A stretch of DNA of 64,000 nucleotides, taken from the NCBI RefSeq assembly GCF_002149925.1, contig NZ_MSLT01000012.1, positions 558,001 through 622,000 on the forward strand. The letters run 5' to 3'. A program made the translations under genes and the position numbers. Positions 20,227-30,202 of the stretch are shown here, one piece after another. The notes under the pieces are model-generated. The model had not been told where the DNA came from. It made no database searches and was given only the letters and a program-made list of their open reading frames with translations. How positions within the stretch are numbered: the first letter of the stretch is position 1; each line of letters begins with the position of its first letter. Origin of the DNA: Thioflexithrix psekupsensis. Its GTDB lineage: Bacteria > Pseudomonadota > Gammaproteobacteria > Beggiatoales > Beggiatoaceae.

Positions 20227-21453
20227 ATGAAAAACAATTTACTACAGGATTCGACTCGTCGTCATTTTTTACGCGAGGCGTTGACGGTTGGGGGTTTGGG
20301 GCTATCGGGTCTCATGACTTCTCCGTTGTTGGCGAACACGTTAGATAATACAAGTAAAACAGAACCTGTAGTGAAAATTGGTTATTTACCTATTGCTGAT
20401 GCTACCGCATTATTGTTAGCAGAAACACAGGGTTACTTGCAAGAGGAAGGCCTAGAAGTCGCGGTGCCGGAGCGAGTCAACAGTTGGACGGCATTGGTGC
20501 GGGGGTTTTTTAGTGGCCGCTATAATGTGGTGCATTTTTTAAACCCGATTCCCATTTGGTTACGTTACCATTTTAATGTTCCGGTAAAAATTGTGGCGTG
20601 GGCGCATACCAATGGATCGGGTGTGGTCACTGCGCCACATTTGAATGCGCGTACTTTTACCGATTTGGGTGGTAAACAAGTGGGTGTTCCCTATTGGTTT
20701 TCCATGCACAATATGGTTTTACAAATGGGTTTACGCCATGCCGGTTTAACGCCCGTGATTCGTCCTGCTAAAGCGGCTGTGGCTGCGCATGAGGTTAATT
20801 TAAGATTATTGCCGCCGTCGTTGATGGTGTGGGCTTTACAGGCGGGAAATCTTGACGCTTACATTGTGGCCGAGCCACATAATGCCAGTGGAGAAATACA
20901 AGCGGGAGCGCGGTTATTGCGTTTTACAGGAGATATTTGGCGTAATCATCCGTGTTGTGTGGTGTGTATGGATGAGCGTGATACTAAAGCCTATCCGCAA
21001 TGGGCGCAAAAAGTGGTTAATGCGATGGTGCGGGCGCAAATTTTCGCCCAAAACAATAAAGCCGACATTCCTAGAATTTTATCGCAAGAAGGACGGAATT
21101 ATTTACCCGTTCCCACGGATTTATTAGACAAAGCCATTAACCATTATTCTGAAGACGAAACTTATTTAAAAACGGGCGCAATTCGTCATCATGATTGGGG
21201 ATCGGGACGTATTGATTTTGCACCATGGCCTTATCCTTCTGCGACTCGTTTAATTGTGGATAATTTAAAGCAAACATTAATGGGTCATGCGGATACTCGT
21301 TTTTTACAGCAGTTGGACAGTGAATTTGTGATTAATGATTTGGTAGATTACGATTTTGTGCGTACGGCAATGCAGCGTTATTCGGGTTGGGAAGATGCGC
21401 CGGGGATTGATTATGCGAATCCTTTTGAGCGAGAAGAGATGATTGTGTTTTAA
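20227..21453 (+). CDS. ABC transporter substrate-binding protein, NrtA/SsuA type
   Basis: This 408-residue exported protein has a twin-arginine-like signal (STRRHFLREALTVGGLGLSGLMTS, cleavage probably after LLANT). It carries the nitrate/sulfonate/bicarbonate-binding fold of the NrtA-CmpA-SsuA group (VKIGYLPIADATALLLAETQGYLQEEGLEV, FLNPIPIWLRY, AYIVAEPHNASGEIQAGARL). Such proteins deliver an anion to an inner-membrane permease. No permease or ATPase gene is adjacent, so it may be a receptor for the neighbouring divergent NIT chemoreceptor or an orphan binding protein. That link is inference. Confidence 0.87.
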   Translation: MKNNLLQDSTRRHFLREALTVGGLGLSGLMTSPLLANTLDNTSKTEPVVKIGYLPIADATALLLAETQGYLQEEGLEVAVPERVNSWTALVRGFFSGRYNVVHFLNPIPIWLRYHFNVPVKIVAWAHTNGSGVVTAPHLNARTFTDLGGKQVGVPYWFSMHNMVLQMGLRHAGLTPVIRPAKAAVAAHEVNLRLLPPSLMVWALQAGNLDAYIVAEPHNASGEIQAGARLLRFTGDIWRNHPCCVVCMDERDTKAYPQWAQKVVNAMVRAQIFAQNNKADIPRILSQEGRNYLPVPTDLLDKAINHYSEDETYLKTGAIRHHDWGSGRIDFAPWPYPSATRLIVDNLKQTLMGHADTRFLQQLDSEFVINDLVDYDFVRTAMQRYSGWEDAPGIDYANPFEREEMIVF

Positions 21454-21473
21454 TTGATTTTAAGGATAATGGC

Positions 21474-22388
21474 ATGTTTAATGTGAAAAGTATAGTGGCT
21501 CTCTTATTTTATTTTATTATCTTGAGTGTATCGGCTAAAGATATGTCGATAAGAACAGAGCCAACGATTGATGTTGAAGATCGGAATTTGACGGGCATTT
21601 TTTGGGAAATTCGTTATCCTAATGTGTCGCCCAGTTATTTACTCGGCACCATGCACACGGAAGATCAGCGTGTCACGCAATTATCTGATGTGATTTGGCA
21701 ACGTTTTGAACAGGCGGATAGTGCTTCTTTTGAAATTCTCATGGAAGCTGGGCAGTTATTGCAAAGTGTGCAATTAATGTTCTTAGACAGCGGACGTTCT
21801 CTTAAAGATATTGTCGCTAATGAAGCGCATTATGACATATTAATTTCTCGTTTAGAAAAACGCGGAATTCCTGAAATAGCTTTACGTCGTTTAAAACCTT
21901 GGGCAGTGATGGTCACAGTGAGTATGCCTGAAACTAAAACAGGCGAAATTTTAGATTTAATGTTATTTCAACAAGCCAAGTTATCCAGTAAAGCAGTTTA
22001 CGGTTTAGAATCGGTTAAAGAGCAGTTAGGTTTTTTTGATGCGTTGACCACGGATGAGCAGTTAATTTTATTAGAAGAAACCTTGAATCAATTGGAAGAA
22101 ATGCCTGATTTTTTTGAGCAGTTGCACGAGCTTTATTTAAAGCGGAATTTAGGGGAAATGTTAGCATTTTATCGAGAGGGTTTGGCTAAATCGGAATATA
22201 CCGAATTAATGGATAAATTTCATCATGGTTTGGTTTCTGAACGAAACAGCCGTATGCTGACGCGAATGCTGCCACGTTTACGCGAGGGCAATGCGTTTAT
22301 TGCGGTGGGTGCGTTGCATTTACCGGGCGAAGGGGGATTGTTGGATTTATTGCAACAACAAGGGTATGTGGTGGTGGGAGTTCATTAA
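21474..22388 (+). CDS. TraB/GumN-family protein
   Basis: This 304-residue protein has a Sec signal peptide (MFNVKSIVALLFYFIILSVSA). It shows the TraB/GumN hallmark motifs LLGTMHTEDQRV near the N-terminus and AFIAVGALHLPGEGGLLDLLQQQGY at the C-terminus, with FGLE-type VYGLESVKEQLGFF in the middle. The family is distantly related to EreA/ChaN and Tiki metalloproteases. The two GxxH motifs are likely metal ligands, so a periplasmic hydrolase is plausible. It follows the binding-protein gene by 20 bp and may share its transcript. Confidence 0.88.
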   Translation: MFNVKSIVALLFYFIILSVSAKDMSIRTEPTIDVEDRNLTGIFWEIRYPNVSPSYLLGTMHTEDQRVTQLSDVIWQRFEQADSASFEILMEAGQLLQSVQLMFLDSGRSLKDIVANEAHYDILISRLEKRGIPEIALRRLKPWAVMVTVSMPETKTGEILDLMLFQQAKLSSKAVYGLESVKEQLGFFDALTTDEQLILLEETLNQLEEMPDFFEQLHELYLKRNLGEMLAFYREGLAKSEYTELMDKFHHGLVSERNSRMLTRMLPRLREGNAFIAVGALHLPGEGGLLDLLQQQGYVVVGVH

Positions 22389-22451
22389 GAATCAGCTAAG
22401 TACCTACGAAAATAATCTGGAATGTCCGCATTTCTACTCTCCCTCTTGCTA

Positions 22452-22584
22452 TACCCAAAAGATAGAATTTACAGACACAAGAATTTTCAAAATGGATTCT
22501 TGCAAGTCGTTTGTTTTTTATCGGTTTTTTATTCTTTAATTCTGAAAATCCTAAAATTCTGTAAATTCTGATTCTGACAGAATA
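22452..22584. repeat. MITE-like repeat R1, truncated by IS630 copy 2
   Basis: This AT-rich repeat begins TACCCAAAAGATAGAATTTACAGACAC and has the body shared with the repeats at 27818, 35225 and 48929. It has an internal deletion near its start and stops at GACAGAA, exactly where IS630 copy 2 begins. The terminal stretch present in the other copies is absent on the far side of the IS. Confidence 0.75.
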
Positions 22585-23715
22585 TACCAATTTTTTCAGA
22601 GTCGTATAATAATACTTTTTAAATAGGAGAGAATAATGAACAAGAGATATGAAGATTTAGAAGAGTTAATGTCAACAGGTGAAGCGAGAGAAGTGAAGCG
22701 AGCGATGGCAGTAAGAATGTCTTTGCTTGGTTTTGTGCGTGCGGAAGCGGCTTTAGCGTGTTGTGTCAGTGTGCAATTTGTGGATAAATGGAAAGCCATT
22801 TATTTAGCGTCAGGGGTTGAAGGATTAAAGTTAGCGTATAAAGGCTCACCAGGGTATTTAAAGCCGCGTGAACGAGAAGATGTGATTAATTGGATACAAG
22901 AAAAGAAGACAATAACAATAGAGGAACTAAAGAGATACTTAAAAGAGGAGTATGATGTTTTCTATTCTTCAAATACTTCTTATACTAAATTATTAGAAGA
23001 AGCGAATTTAAGTTATAAGAAGACACACAAAGAGAATTCGGCAAAAGATGAGGTAAAAGTAGAAGCTAAAAAAAAAGAGATTAAGGATTTAATAGATAAG
23101 GAGCGTGAACAGATAGAAAGTGGAGAGGTAATGTACTGGATGCAAGACGAAAGCCATCAGTTGTGGGGAGATATTTGTGCTTATGTTTGGTCGAAAAAAG
23201 GAGAAAGAACGTCAATAAAGATGAGTAATTATCGCACTTCTCAAACGTGGTATGGAGCGGTGAATATTTATACGGGAGAATTTATTTTAGATAGGGCAAA
23301 GAAAGCTGATACAAAATATACGATAGACTTTATTAACTGGCTCATTTACAGATATAAAGAAGCCCGTCATGTGATTATTTGGGATGGTGCAAGTTATCAT
23401 CGTTCTGAAGGTTTAAGAACTTATTTAGAGAAATTAAATGGGGGACTTCCAGAATCAGAATGGAAAGTTCGTTTATTAAGATTTGCGCCCAATGCCCCAG
23501 AGCAAAATCCAGTCGAGGATATTTGGCTTCAAGGTAAGAATTGGGTCAGAAAGAATTTTCATCGTCTATCAAGCTTTAAAGAAGTCACTAGTATGTTTGA
23601 GACCTTTTTGTCAGGTAAAGTGTTTAAGTTTAATAAAATTAAACAGTATCTTATACCTAATATCTAGCTAGATATTAGAACTTAATTTGTTTTTATATCT
23701 CACATAATTTTGGTA
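22585..23715 (+). mobile_element. IS630-family insertion sequence, copy 2 (1131 bp)
   Basis: This is the same element as at 16128, in the opposite orientation, flanked by TA (22583-22584 and 23716-23717). Its left side abuts a truncated MITE-like repeat and its right side abuts a 5'-truncated tnpB, so both neighbours are incomplete. This points to a deletion during or after insertion. Confidence 0.93.
22636..23667 (+). CDS. IS630-family transposase, copy 2
   Basis: This 343-residue transposase differs from copy 1 at residue 182 (alanine for glycine in DICxYVW), while the D171, D250 and E294 positions are intact. The palindrome overlapping the stop codon is at 23657-23678. Confidence 0.95.
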   Translation: MNKRYEDLEELMSTGEAREVKRAMAVRMSLLGFVRAEAALACCVSVQFVDKWKAIYLASGVEGLKLAYKGSPGYLKPREREDVINWIQEKKTITIEELKRYLKEEYDVFYSSNTSYTKLLEEANLSYKKTHKENSAKDEVKVEAKKKEIKDLIDKEREQIESGEVMYWMQDESHQLWGDICAYVWSKKGERTSIKMSNYRTSQTWYGAVNIYTGEFILDRAKKADTKYTIDFINWLIYRYKEARHVIIWDGASYHRSEGLRTYLEKLNGGLPESEWKVRLLRFAPNAPEQNPVEDIWLQGKNWVRKNFHRLSSFKEVTSMFETFLSGKVFKFNKIKQYLIPNI

Positions 23716-23717
23716 TA

Positions 23718-24775
23718 GTTTAAGCAAACAATTAAATGCTATTAAACATATTGAATTCCCTTGGATGTTAGAAGTGACTAAAAATGCCCCACAAAAGGCA
23801 ATAACTCAATTAGGTGAGGCGTTTAAACGTTTTTTCAAAGGAGAGGCAAATTATCCAAAATTCAAGAAAAAAGGTATCCATGACTCGTTTGGCATCACTA
23901 ATGACCAATTTGTGCTGAATGATACATTAAATCGTATCAGAATTCCTCGTTTGGGTTGGGTACGTTTGCAAGAATCGCTAAGATTTAACGGTAAAATATT
24001 GTCTGCAACTATTTCACGGCAAGCAAACAAGTGGTTTATCAGTATTGCTGTTCAAATAGATGATTATTCTCACCTCCGCAAAGCTGAAAACCAAGGCGTT
24101 GTGGGTGTAGATTTGGGCATTTCATCTTTGGCAACACTGAGTAATGGTGAAGTAATTACAGGTTCTAAACCATTGAAAACTCTAATTTCTCGACTCAAAA
24201 AACTGTCAAAATCTTTGAGCAGAAAACAACAAGATTCATCTAACTGGTACAAAGCTAAAGCAAAATTAGCTACATTACACGCTAGAATAAGCAATGTTCG
24301 TAAAGATACTCTACATAAGCTCACCAGTAATTTAACCAGACGATTTTCAATCATCGGAATTGAAGATTTAAATGTAAAAGGCATGTTATCGAATGGTAAA
24401 TTAGCGAGAAGTATTGCTGATATGGGCTTTTATGAATTCAAGCGGCAATTGCAATATAAAGCACAAATGCGTGGTAATTTGATTGTTATTGCCGACAAAT
24501 GGTATCCATCTTCTAAAACTTGCTCTGCTTGTGGTGGGATAAAACAGGATTTAACCTTGAAAGACAGAGTTTTTAAATGTGAATGCGGTCATGTCCAAAA
24601 CCGTGATTTGAATGCGGCTATCAATTTGGCCAATTATGCGGTGAGTTACACCGTTTAAGCCTTTGGAGAGGAAGGCTCTGGCTTTAAGCAATATGCTTTG
24701 AGTGAAACCATCCTCGGTGAATTAGGAATTCAATACCAGACCAATGCACAACTATTTGTGGAAAGATTTGGGTAA
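23718..24775 (+). pseudogene. tnpB: TnpB (IS200/IS605-type) remnant, 5'-truncated with in-frame stop
   Basis: This is an RNA-guided nuclease-type TnpB fragment. The open frame is continuous from the IS630 edge (SLSKQLNAIKHIEFPWMLEVT). It contains the RuvC motifs GVDLGISSLATLSNG, IGIEDLNVKGM and NRDLNAAINL, with a CSAC-CEC zinc ribbon between the last two. The N-terminal part is missing. A TAA at 24656-24658 ends the frame, but the same frame then runs on for 38 more codons (EEGSGFKQYALSETILGELG) to 24775, which looks like the normal C-terminal tail. No tnpA is nearby. The longest ATG-initiated part is 23765-24658. Confidence 0.82.
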
Positions 24776-24922
24776 ATTTGAAGTAACGATTAGGCGATTT
24801 GCGAGTTGCTATTGATTCAGATATGGCTACTTCTGAAACTGAGGCTGAACAAAGCCAATTAGATATACATAGAACGGCTATAAAATGCAGTACTAACCAC
24901 ACACACCGCAGGGGATTTGGAG
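24776..24922 (+). other. Gap with possible remnant of a methyltransferase 3' end
   Basis: The 37 bp around the TPR-CHAT start (24894-24930) are identical to those before the second TPR-CHAT gene (30174-30210). Just upstream, 24845-24865 (frame EQSQLDI) matches the 3' end of the methyltransferase gene at about 30128-30148 (EQSQLDM) in 18 of 21 bases. This suggests the duplicated unit once carried the end of the methyltransferase gene. Confidence 0.4.
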
Positions 24923-27790
24923 ATGAATGAGGAATTACAAAAAGCATTAATGGCACTGATGCAGGCTATACAGAATGATAACCACGCAGAAGCCATGTTA
25001 ATTATACTGCAACACCCTGAATTATTAGAGATAATTCAGCAAATGCAGCAACAGCATGAAGAAGAACAAAACCCGCTCAGGTCGCTGAGCAACCAAGCCC
25101 AAAGCGCAGAGCAACGCTACTTGCAACGCGGTGACGTGAGCGGCTTAGATGAAGCAATTGATTATTGGCAACAGATTCTGCAACACCCTGATTTTTCCAA
25201 GCAAGACGAGGAATTGCAACTGGGGGTTTTGAATGACAGCGCGGTAACTTATTGGTATCGCTATGGGGCAAAAGGCGTGATACAGGATTTAGACCGCGCA
25301 TTGCAGACCTGGCAAGCCTTGGTGAAAAAACTGCCCAATGATTCGCCCTATTTACCTAGGCTGATTAGCAACTTAGGTGCTGGACTAAGCAACCGCTATG
25401 CCCGCTTAGGGGAGTTAGCGGATTTGCAAGCGGGGATTGCAGCTTACCAACAAGCCATCGCCCACACCCCGCCCGACTCTCCGGATTTGGCGGCTATGTT
25501 CAACAACTTGGGCAATGGACTGACGGACCGCTATTCGCGCTTAGGGGATTTAGCGGATTTGCAAGCAGGAATAAAGGCTTACCAACAAGCCATAGATCAG
25601 ACCCCGCCCGACTCCCCGGATTTGGCGGGTCGGCTCAACAACTTAGGTGCTGAACTCACCAACCGTTATACCCGCTTAGGGGAGTTAGCGGATTTGCAAG
25701 CGGGGATCGCGGCTGCCCAACAAGCCATCGCCCACACCCCGCCCAACTCCCCAGATTTGGCACGTCGGCTCAATGGCTTAGGTTTGGGACTCACCAACCG
25801 CTATGCCCGCTTAGGGGACTTAGCGGATCTGCAAGCGGGGATTGCGGCTTTCCGACAAGCCCTAGACCACACCCCGCTCGACTCCCCTGATTTGGCGCGT
25901 CATCTCCACGGCTTAGGTGCTGGACTGCGTGACCGCTATGCCCGCTTAGGGGAGTTAGCGGATTTGCAAGACGGCATTGCGGCTTACAAAAAAGCCATCG
26001 CCCACACCCCGCCCGACTCGCCTGATTTGGCGCGTCTGCTCAACAACTTAGGTTTGGGACTTAGCGACCGCTATGCTCAGTTAGGGGAGTTAGCGGATTT
26101 GCAAGCGGGGATTGCGGCTTACCAACAAGCGATTGAATTGGCTAAAAAAGGTTCACTGGAAGACTTGCTGAAGCATTCCCGCAATTTTCTCCTCTGGGCA
26201 TTTGAACGCGACAGTTGGCAGGAGATGGCAGCGGTTTATCCCAACATCCAAACTGCCAGTCAACACTTGATGGAAAAGCAATTATTGCGTGAACAGCAGG
26301 AAGCCTTTTTAACCGAAACCCAAGGGCTGGCGGCGAGAATGGCGTATGCCCGTATTCAAACCCAGGATTTGGCGAGCGCGGTGGAAGTCTTAGAACAAGG
26401 CGTGGCGCGTTTATTAAGCGCGGCATTGGCGGGCGATAACACCGATGTCAGCCCATTGCAGCAGGCACACCCCGATTTGTATGCGCGCTATAAACAGCAG
26501 CGGCAAACCGTGCGCCAAGCACAACGCGATTATCAAAACGCCGATGCCGCACAACGCGAGGCAGCACTTAAACACTGGCAAACCCAAGAAGCCGCGTTTA
26601 AGGCGGTGTTAAGCGAGATTCGACAACAGCCCGCGCATGAAAATTTCTTGACCATCCCCACCGACATCCAGCGGGTGTATCAAGCTGCGCACAGCCGCCC
26701 GCTGGTGTATCTTTTCGACACGCCCAAAGGCGGTTACGCATTGCGGGTGTTGCAGCAGGACATACAAGCCATTGCTTTGCCTGAATTGAGTTTTGAAAAA
26801 TTGCAAGCGCAGGGGAATAAGTATTTCGAGGCTGATTTTAACGCCCACACCCAGCAACAAGCATGGCATCAAGCGATTGAGGATTTAAGCACTTGGTTAT
26901 ATACCGCCATCATGCAGCCGCTGTTGCCACAGTTACCCCGCGCATTCACTTTCATTCCGATTGGTTACTTAAATCTATTCCCGCTGCATTTGGCATGGAC
27001 AAAAGAAAATGGCACGCGCCACTATATGGTGGATAAATTCACCATTAATTATGCCCCTAATGCACTGGCTTTAGTGAATGCGCAAAAATCGGCAATTTTA
27101 CCATCTGATAATTTATTACTGATTAACGAACCTAAACCCGTAGAGGCAAGCGAATTGCCCAGTTCAATAATGGAAAGCATCGCCATTAAACAACACTTTA
27201 AACAAAATAGAGAACTCCCTCATGAACAAGCCACCGTTTCTGCGGTTAAAGAAGCCTTGAATAATTCCCCTAATGTGTTGCATTTTACCTGTCATGGTGG
27301 CGCGAATGTGCAGAATCCTTTAAAAACAGGTTTATTAATGGCGAATAATGAAATGCTCACTGTCGCCGACTTTTTCCAAGCCCAATTACAAGCGCGCTTA
27401 GTCAGTTTATCCGCTTGTCAAACGGGAGTTATTGGCTTTAAAAAGGCAGAAGAAGTGGTGGGTTTGCCGACCAGCTTATTGCACGCGGGCGCGGTGGGAG
27501 TATTGGCTTCGTTGTGGTCAGTAGAAGATGCCTCGACAGCGTTATTGATGACACGCTTTTACCACAACTTTATGCAGCAAAAACAAGCCCCGTAAGTGGC
27601 TTTGCAGAAAGCGCAATTGTGGCTGCGCGAAGCGAATAATCAGGAGATTTACGATTGGTTAAAGCCTGTGTTAAGTCAACTGGGTTCATCTTATCGCCTC
27701 CGATTTCACCAAAACGCCAACAATAAACCACTGGAAAAACCTTATCAAAGTGCTTATTATTGGGGGGCGTTTTATTATACGGGAATTTAA
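24923..27790 (+). pseudogene. TPR-CHAT protease gene 1, ended early by a nonsense codon
   Basis: The gene encodes a tetratricopeptide-repeat protein with a C-terminal CHAT (caspase-like) peptidase domain. A degenerate N-terminal part is followed by six 40-residue units of the form NNLGxGLxxRYxRLGELADLQAGIAAYQQAIAHTPPDSPDLA. A linker and the CHAT domain follow, with candidate catalytic His791 (FTCHGG) and Cys832 (SACQTG). A CAA codon in the paralogue is TAA here (27593-27595), so translation stops at 890 residues. The remaining 64 codons stay open in the same frame to 27790 and end in the family tail WGAFYYTGI. The truncated product keeps both catalytic residues but loses its C-terminal strands. 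GGGG lies 9 bp before the ATG. Confidence 0.82.
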
Positions 27791-27817
27791 TTGTTGAGGC
27801 TAAATAAAGGACAATAA

Positions 27818-27987
27818 TACCAAAATTAAGTCATTCATAAAATTTTTTCTGTCAGAATCAGAATTTTAGGATTTTCAGAATTAAAGAGTAAAAAATCTAT
27901 TTACAAGAGTCAATTTTGAAAATTTTTTAATTCTGTAAATTCTGATTCTGACAAAATAAGGATTCTATGAGTCACATCTTTTTGGTA
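27818..27987. repeat. MITE-like repeat R2 (170 bp)
   Basis: The repeat starts TACCAAAATTAAGTCATTCA and ends CATCTTTTTGGTA. It contains the inverted pair GTCAGAATCAGAATTT and AAATTCTGATTCTGAC seen in the other copies. It lies between TPR-CHAT gene 1 and the restriction endonuclease gene. It has no coding capacity. Confidence 0.82.
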
Positions 27988-28012
27988 AATTTCAATTAAA
28001 CTACAAAAATAT

Positions 28013-28666
28013 ATGAAACCTATTTTAACAATTTCCTCTTTACAGCAAGCGGCTGCACAATTTGCGGCTATTGAAACATTGCATCATGAACCCTCACTCT
28101 ACGGCATAACCGATGGGAAAGCAGTAGGCACTTATCTTGAGCATAAATTTGCTGATTTTCTTTTAAGTCAATATGGATATCTACGTGGTAATTCTGCATC
28201 TGGAATTGATTTTCCTGAATTGGAAGTTGATATAAAAGTAACCAGCATTAAACAACCACAATCCTCTTGTCCTTTTAAATCTGCGGCTCAAAAAATATTT
28301 GGTCTTGGTTATCATTTGCTTATTTTTGTTTATGATAAAATGGATAATAGCGACAATAAAACCAGTCAATTAAATATGCAACACACTATTTTTATTGAAA
28401 AAGAATATACCGCAGATTTTCAAACCACAAAAGGAATCTTGGATATATTAACAAGAGATGGAAATAAGGATGATATTATGGCATTTCTTATGGAGAGAAA
28501 TTTACCCATAGATGAAATTGGCGCAGATCAACTGGCTGATAAAATTCTACAATCTCCCCCAAATCAAGGTTATTTAACCATTTCAAATGCCCTTCAATGG
28601 AGACTCCAATACAGCCGCGCCATTCAAAACGCTGGCACTGTATCAGGAGTGCTTAAAATTCGCTAA
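28013..28666 (+). CDS. Probable type II restriction endonuclease
   Basis: This 217-residue protein ends 6 bp before a DNA methyltransferase gene. It carries a plausible PD-(D/E)xK nuclease core: D66 in SGIDFPELEVDIKVTS with D73 and K75 (DIK). The gene order endonuclease-methyltransferase and the size fit a type II restriction-modification pair. The recognition sequence cannot be told. It is enclosed by the two TPR-CHAT genes. Endonuclease identity rests on motif and neighbour, not on recognised full-length similarity. Confidence 0.75.
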   Translation: MKPILTISSLQQAAAQFAAIETLHHEPSLYGITDGKAVGTYLEHKFADFLLSQYGYLRGNSASGIDFPELEVDIKVTSIKQPQSSCPFKSAAQKIFGLGYHLLIFVYDKMDNSDNKTSQLNMQHTIFIEKEYTADFQTTKGILDILTRDGNKDDIMAFLMERNLPIDEIGADQLADKILQSPPNQGYLTISNALQWRLQYSRAIQNAGTVSGVLKIR

Positions 28667-28672
28667 AAATCA

Positions 28673-30163
28673 ATGCCTACAAAATCAATTCATCAAGCCC
28701 AATTTGGCGATTTTCAAACGCCTATTCCTCTTGCACAAAAAATTGTCTCGATTTTAAAAAAAAATCATCATCTTAACCCAGATATTATTATTGAACCCAC
28801 TTGCGGACAAGGGGCATTTATTTTAGCTGCTTATCAAGCATTTACTCATGCCACTATTTTGGGTTTTGAAATTAATCCTGATTATGTGAAAAATAGTCAG
28901 CAATTATTGCCTGATAATAAACAAGTAATCGTTAAACAAGCGGATTTTTTTAATACCGATTGGGCAACTATTATCGCATCATTACAAGGCTATCTTTTAA
29001 TTATTGGGAATCCGCCTTGGGTGACAAATAGCGCGTTAAGTGTTTTAAATAGCCAAAATATTCCTGAAAAATCAAATTTTCATCAACAAAAAGGCATAGA
29101 AGCCATTACGGGAAGCAGTAATTTTGATGTATCAGAATTTATATTATTACAACTGCTGCATTTATTCACCAAAAGAGATGGCACACTGGCTTTTTTGTGT
29201 AAATATGCCGTTGCGCGCAAAGTGATGCGGCGATTGCGGAAAAATACAATATATCGTCTTTTCTTCTCTATTTATCTGATTGATACTAAAAAATATTTTT
29301 CTGCTAACGTAGAATCTTGTTTATTGGTAGTCACCACAGATGCGGGTGATGTGGATTGTCAAGTTTACGCTTCATTAGACGCGCCACAACCCGACCGCTT
29401 TATTGGTCAGCGAGAGGGTGATATGGTCAGTCATCTTTATTTGTATGAAAAATGGCGACATTTAAGAGGAGAAGAATCGCATTATATATGGCGTTCTGGA
29501 ATAAAACATGATTGCGCAAAAATTATGGAATTAGAACCCGTTAATGGGGGCTATAAAAATGGTTTAGGTGAATTTATCGAATGTGAAACAGATTATCTTT
29601 ATCCTTTATTAAAAAGTTCTGACCTTGCGCATGGGGATATTGGTGTTTATCGAAAAGTGGTTATTGTGCCGCAAAAATTTGTCGGAGAAAATACCGCTGT
29701 CATTAAGAAAATCGCGCCAAAAACATGGGATTATTTAATAAGACATAAAGAATATTTAGCCAAGCGCAAAAGTGTCATTTATCAAAATAAGCCTGAATTT
29801 TCAATTTTTGGTGTAGGCGATTATTCATTTAAACCGTGGAAAATTGCTATTTCAGGATTATATAAAACTTTAAATTTTACTTTAGTCGGTACATTAGACG
29901 GAAAAACAGTATTATTTGACGATACAGTTAATTTTTTATCTTTCAACACGCAAGAAGAAGCGTTATTTATTTACGCATTATTAACTTCTGAACCCGCGCT
30001 TGAATTTTTTAACTCCATAATATTTTGGGATGAAAAGCGTCCCATTACGATACAGCTATTAAAAAGATTATCCTTAAAAGCCTTATCAAAAGAATTAGGC
30101 TTGTTTTCGCAGTATCAAAGGTGGACTGAACAAAGTCAATTGGATATGCTAGAATCGCGCTAA
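28673..30163 (+). CDS. Adenine-specific DNA methyltransferase (type II R-M)
   Basis: This 496-residue N6-adenine methyltransferase has the SAM-binding motif I IEPTCGQGAFILAAY, an acidic strand LGFEIN (motif II) and the catalytic motif IV IIGNPPWVTN. The large C-terminal part (residues about 210-490) is probably the target-recognition region, as in TaqI- and Eco57I-like enzymes. It would protect the host from the endonuclease encoded just upstream. The second TPR-CHAT gene starts 39 bp downstream on the same strand, so all may be co-transcribed. Confidence 0.9.
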   Translation: MPTKSIHQAQFGDFQTPIPLAQKIVSILKKNHHLNPDIIIEPTCGQGAFILAAYQAFTHATILGFEINPDYVKNSQQLLPDNKQVIVKQADFFNTDWATIIASLQGYLLIIGNPPWVTNSALSVLNSQNIPEKSNFHQQKGIEAITGSSNFDVSEFILLQLLHLFTKRDGTLAFLCKYAVARKVMRRLRKNTIYRLFFSIYLIDTKKYFSANVESCLLVVTTDAGDVDCQVYASLDAPQPDRFIGQREGDMVSHLYLYEKWRHLRGEESHYIWRSGIKHDCAKIMELEPVNGGYKNGLGEFIECETDYLYPLLKSSDLAHGDIGVYRKVVIVPQKFVGENTAVIKKIAPKTWDYLIRHKEYLAKRKSVIYQNKPEFSIFGVGDYSFKPWKIAISGLYKTLNFTLVGTLDGKTVLFDDTVNFLSFNTQEEALFIYALLTSEPALEFFNSIIFWDEKRPITIQLLKRLSLKALSKELGLFSQYQRWTEQSQLDMLESR

Positions 30164-30202
30164 AACGTAATCTGAACCACACACACCGCAGGGGATTTGG
30201 AG

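Noticed and set aside
22396-22590. Minus-strand 64-codon frame over the truncated MITE-like repeat
   Set aside because: Lies in repetitive AT-rich DNA without coding features.
28181-28369. Antisense frame within the restriction endonuclease gene
   Set aside because: Shadow of a well-supported coding region.
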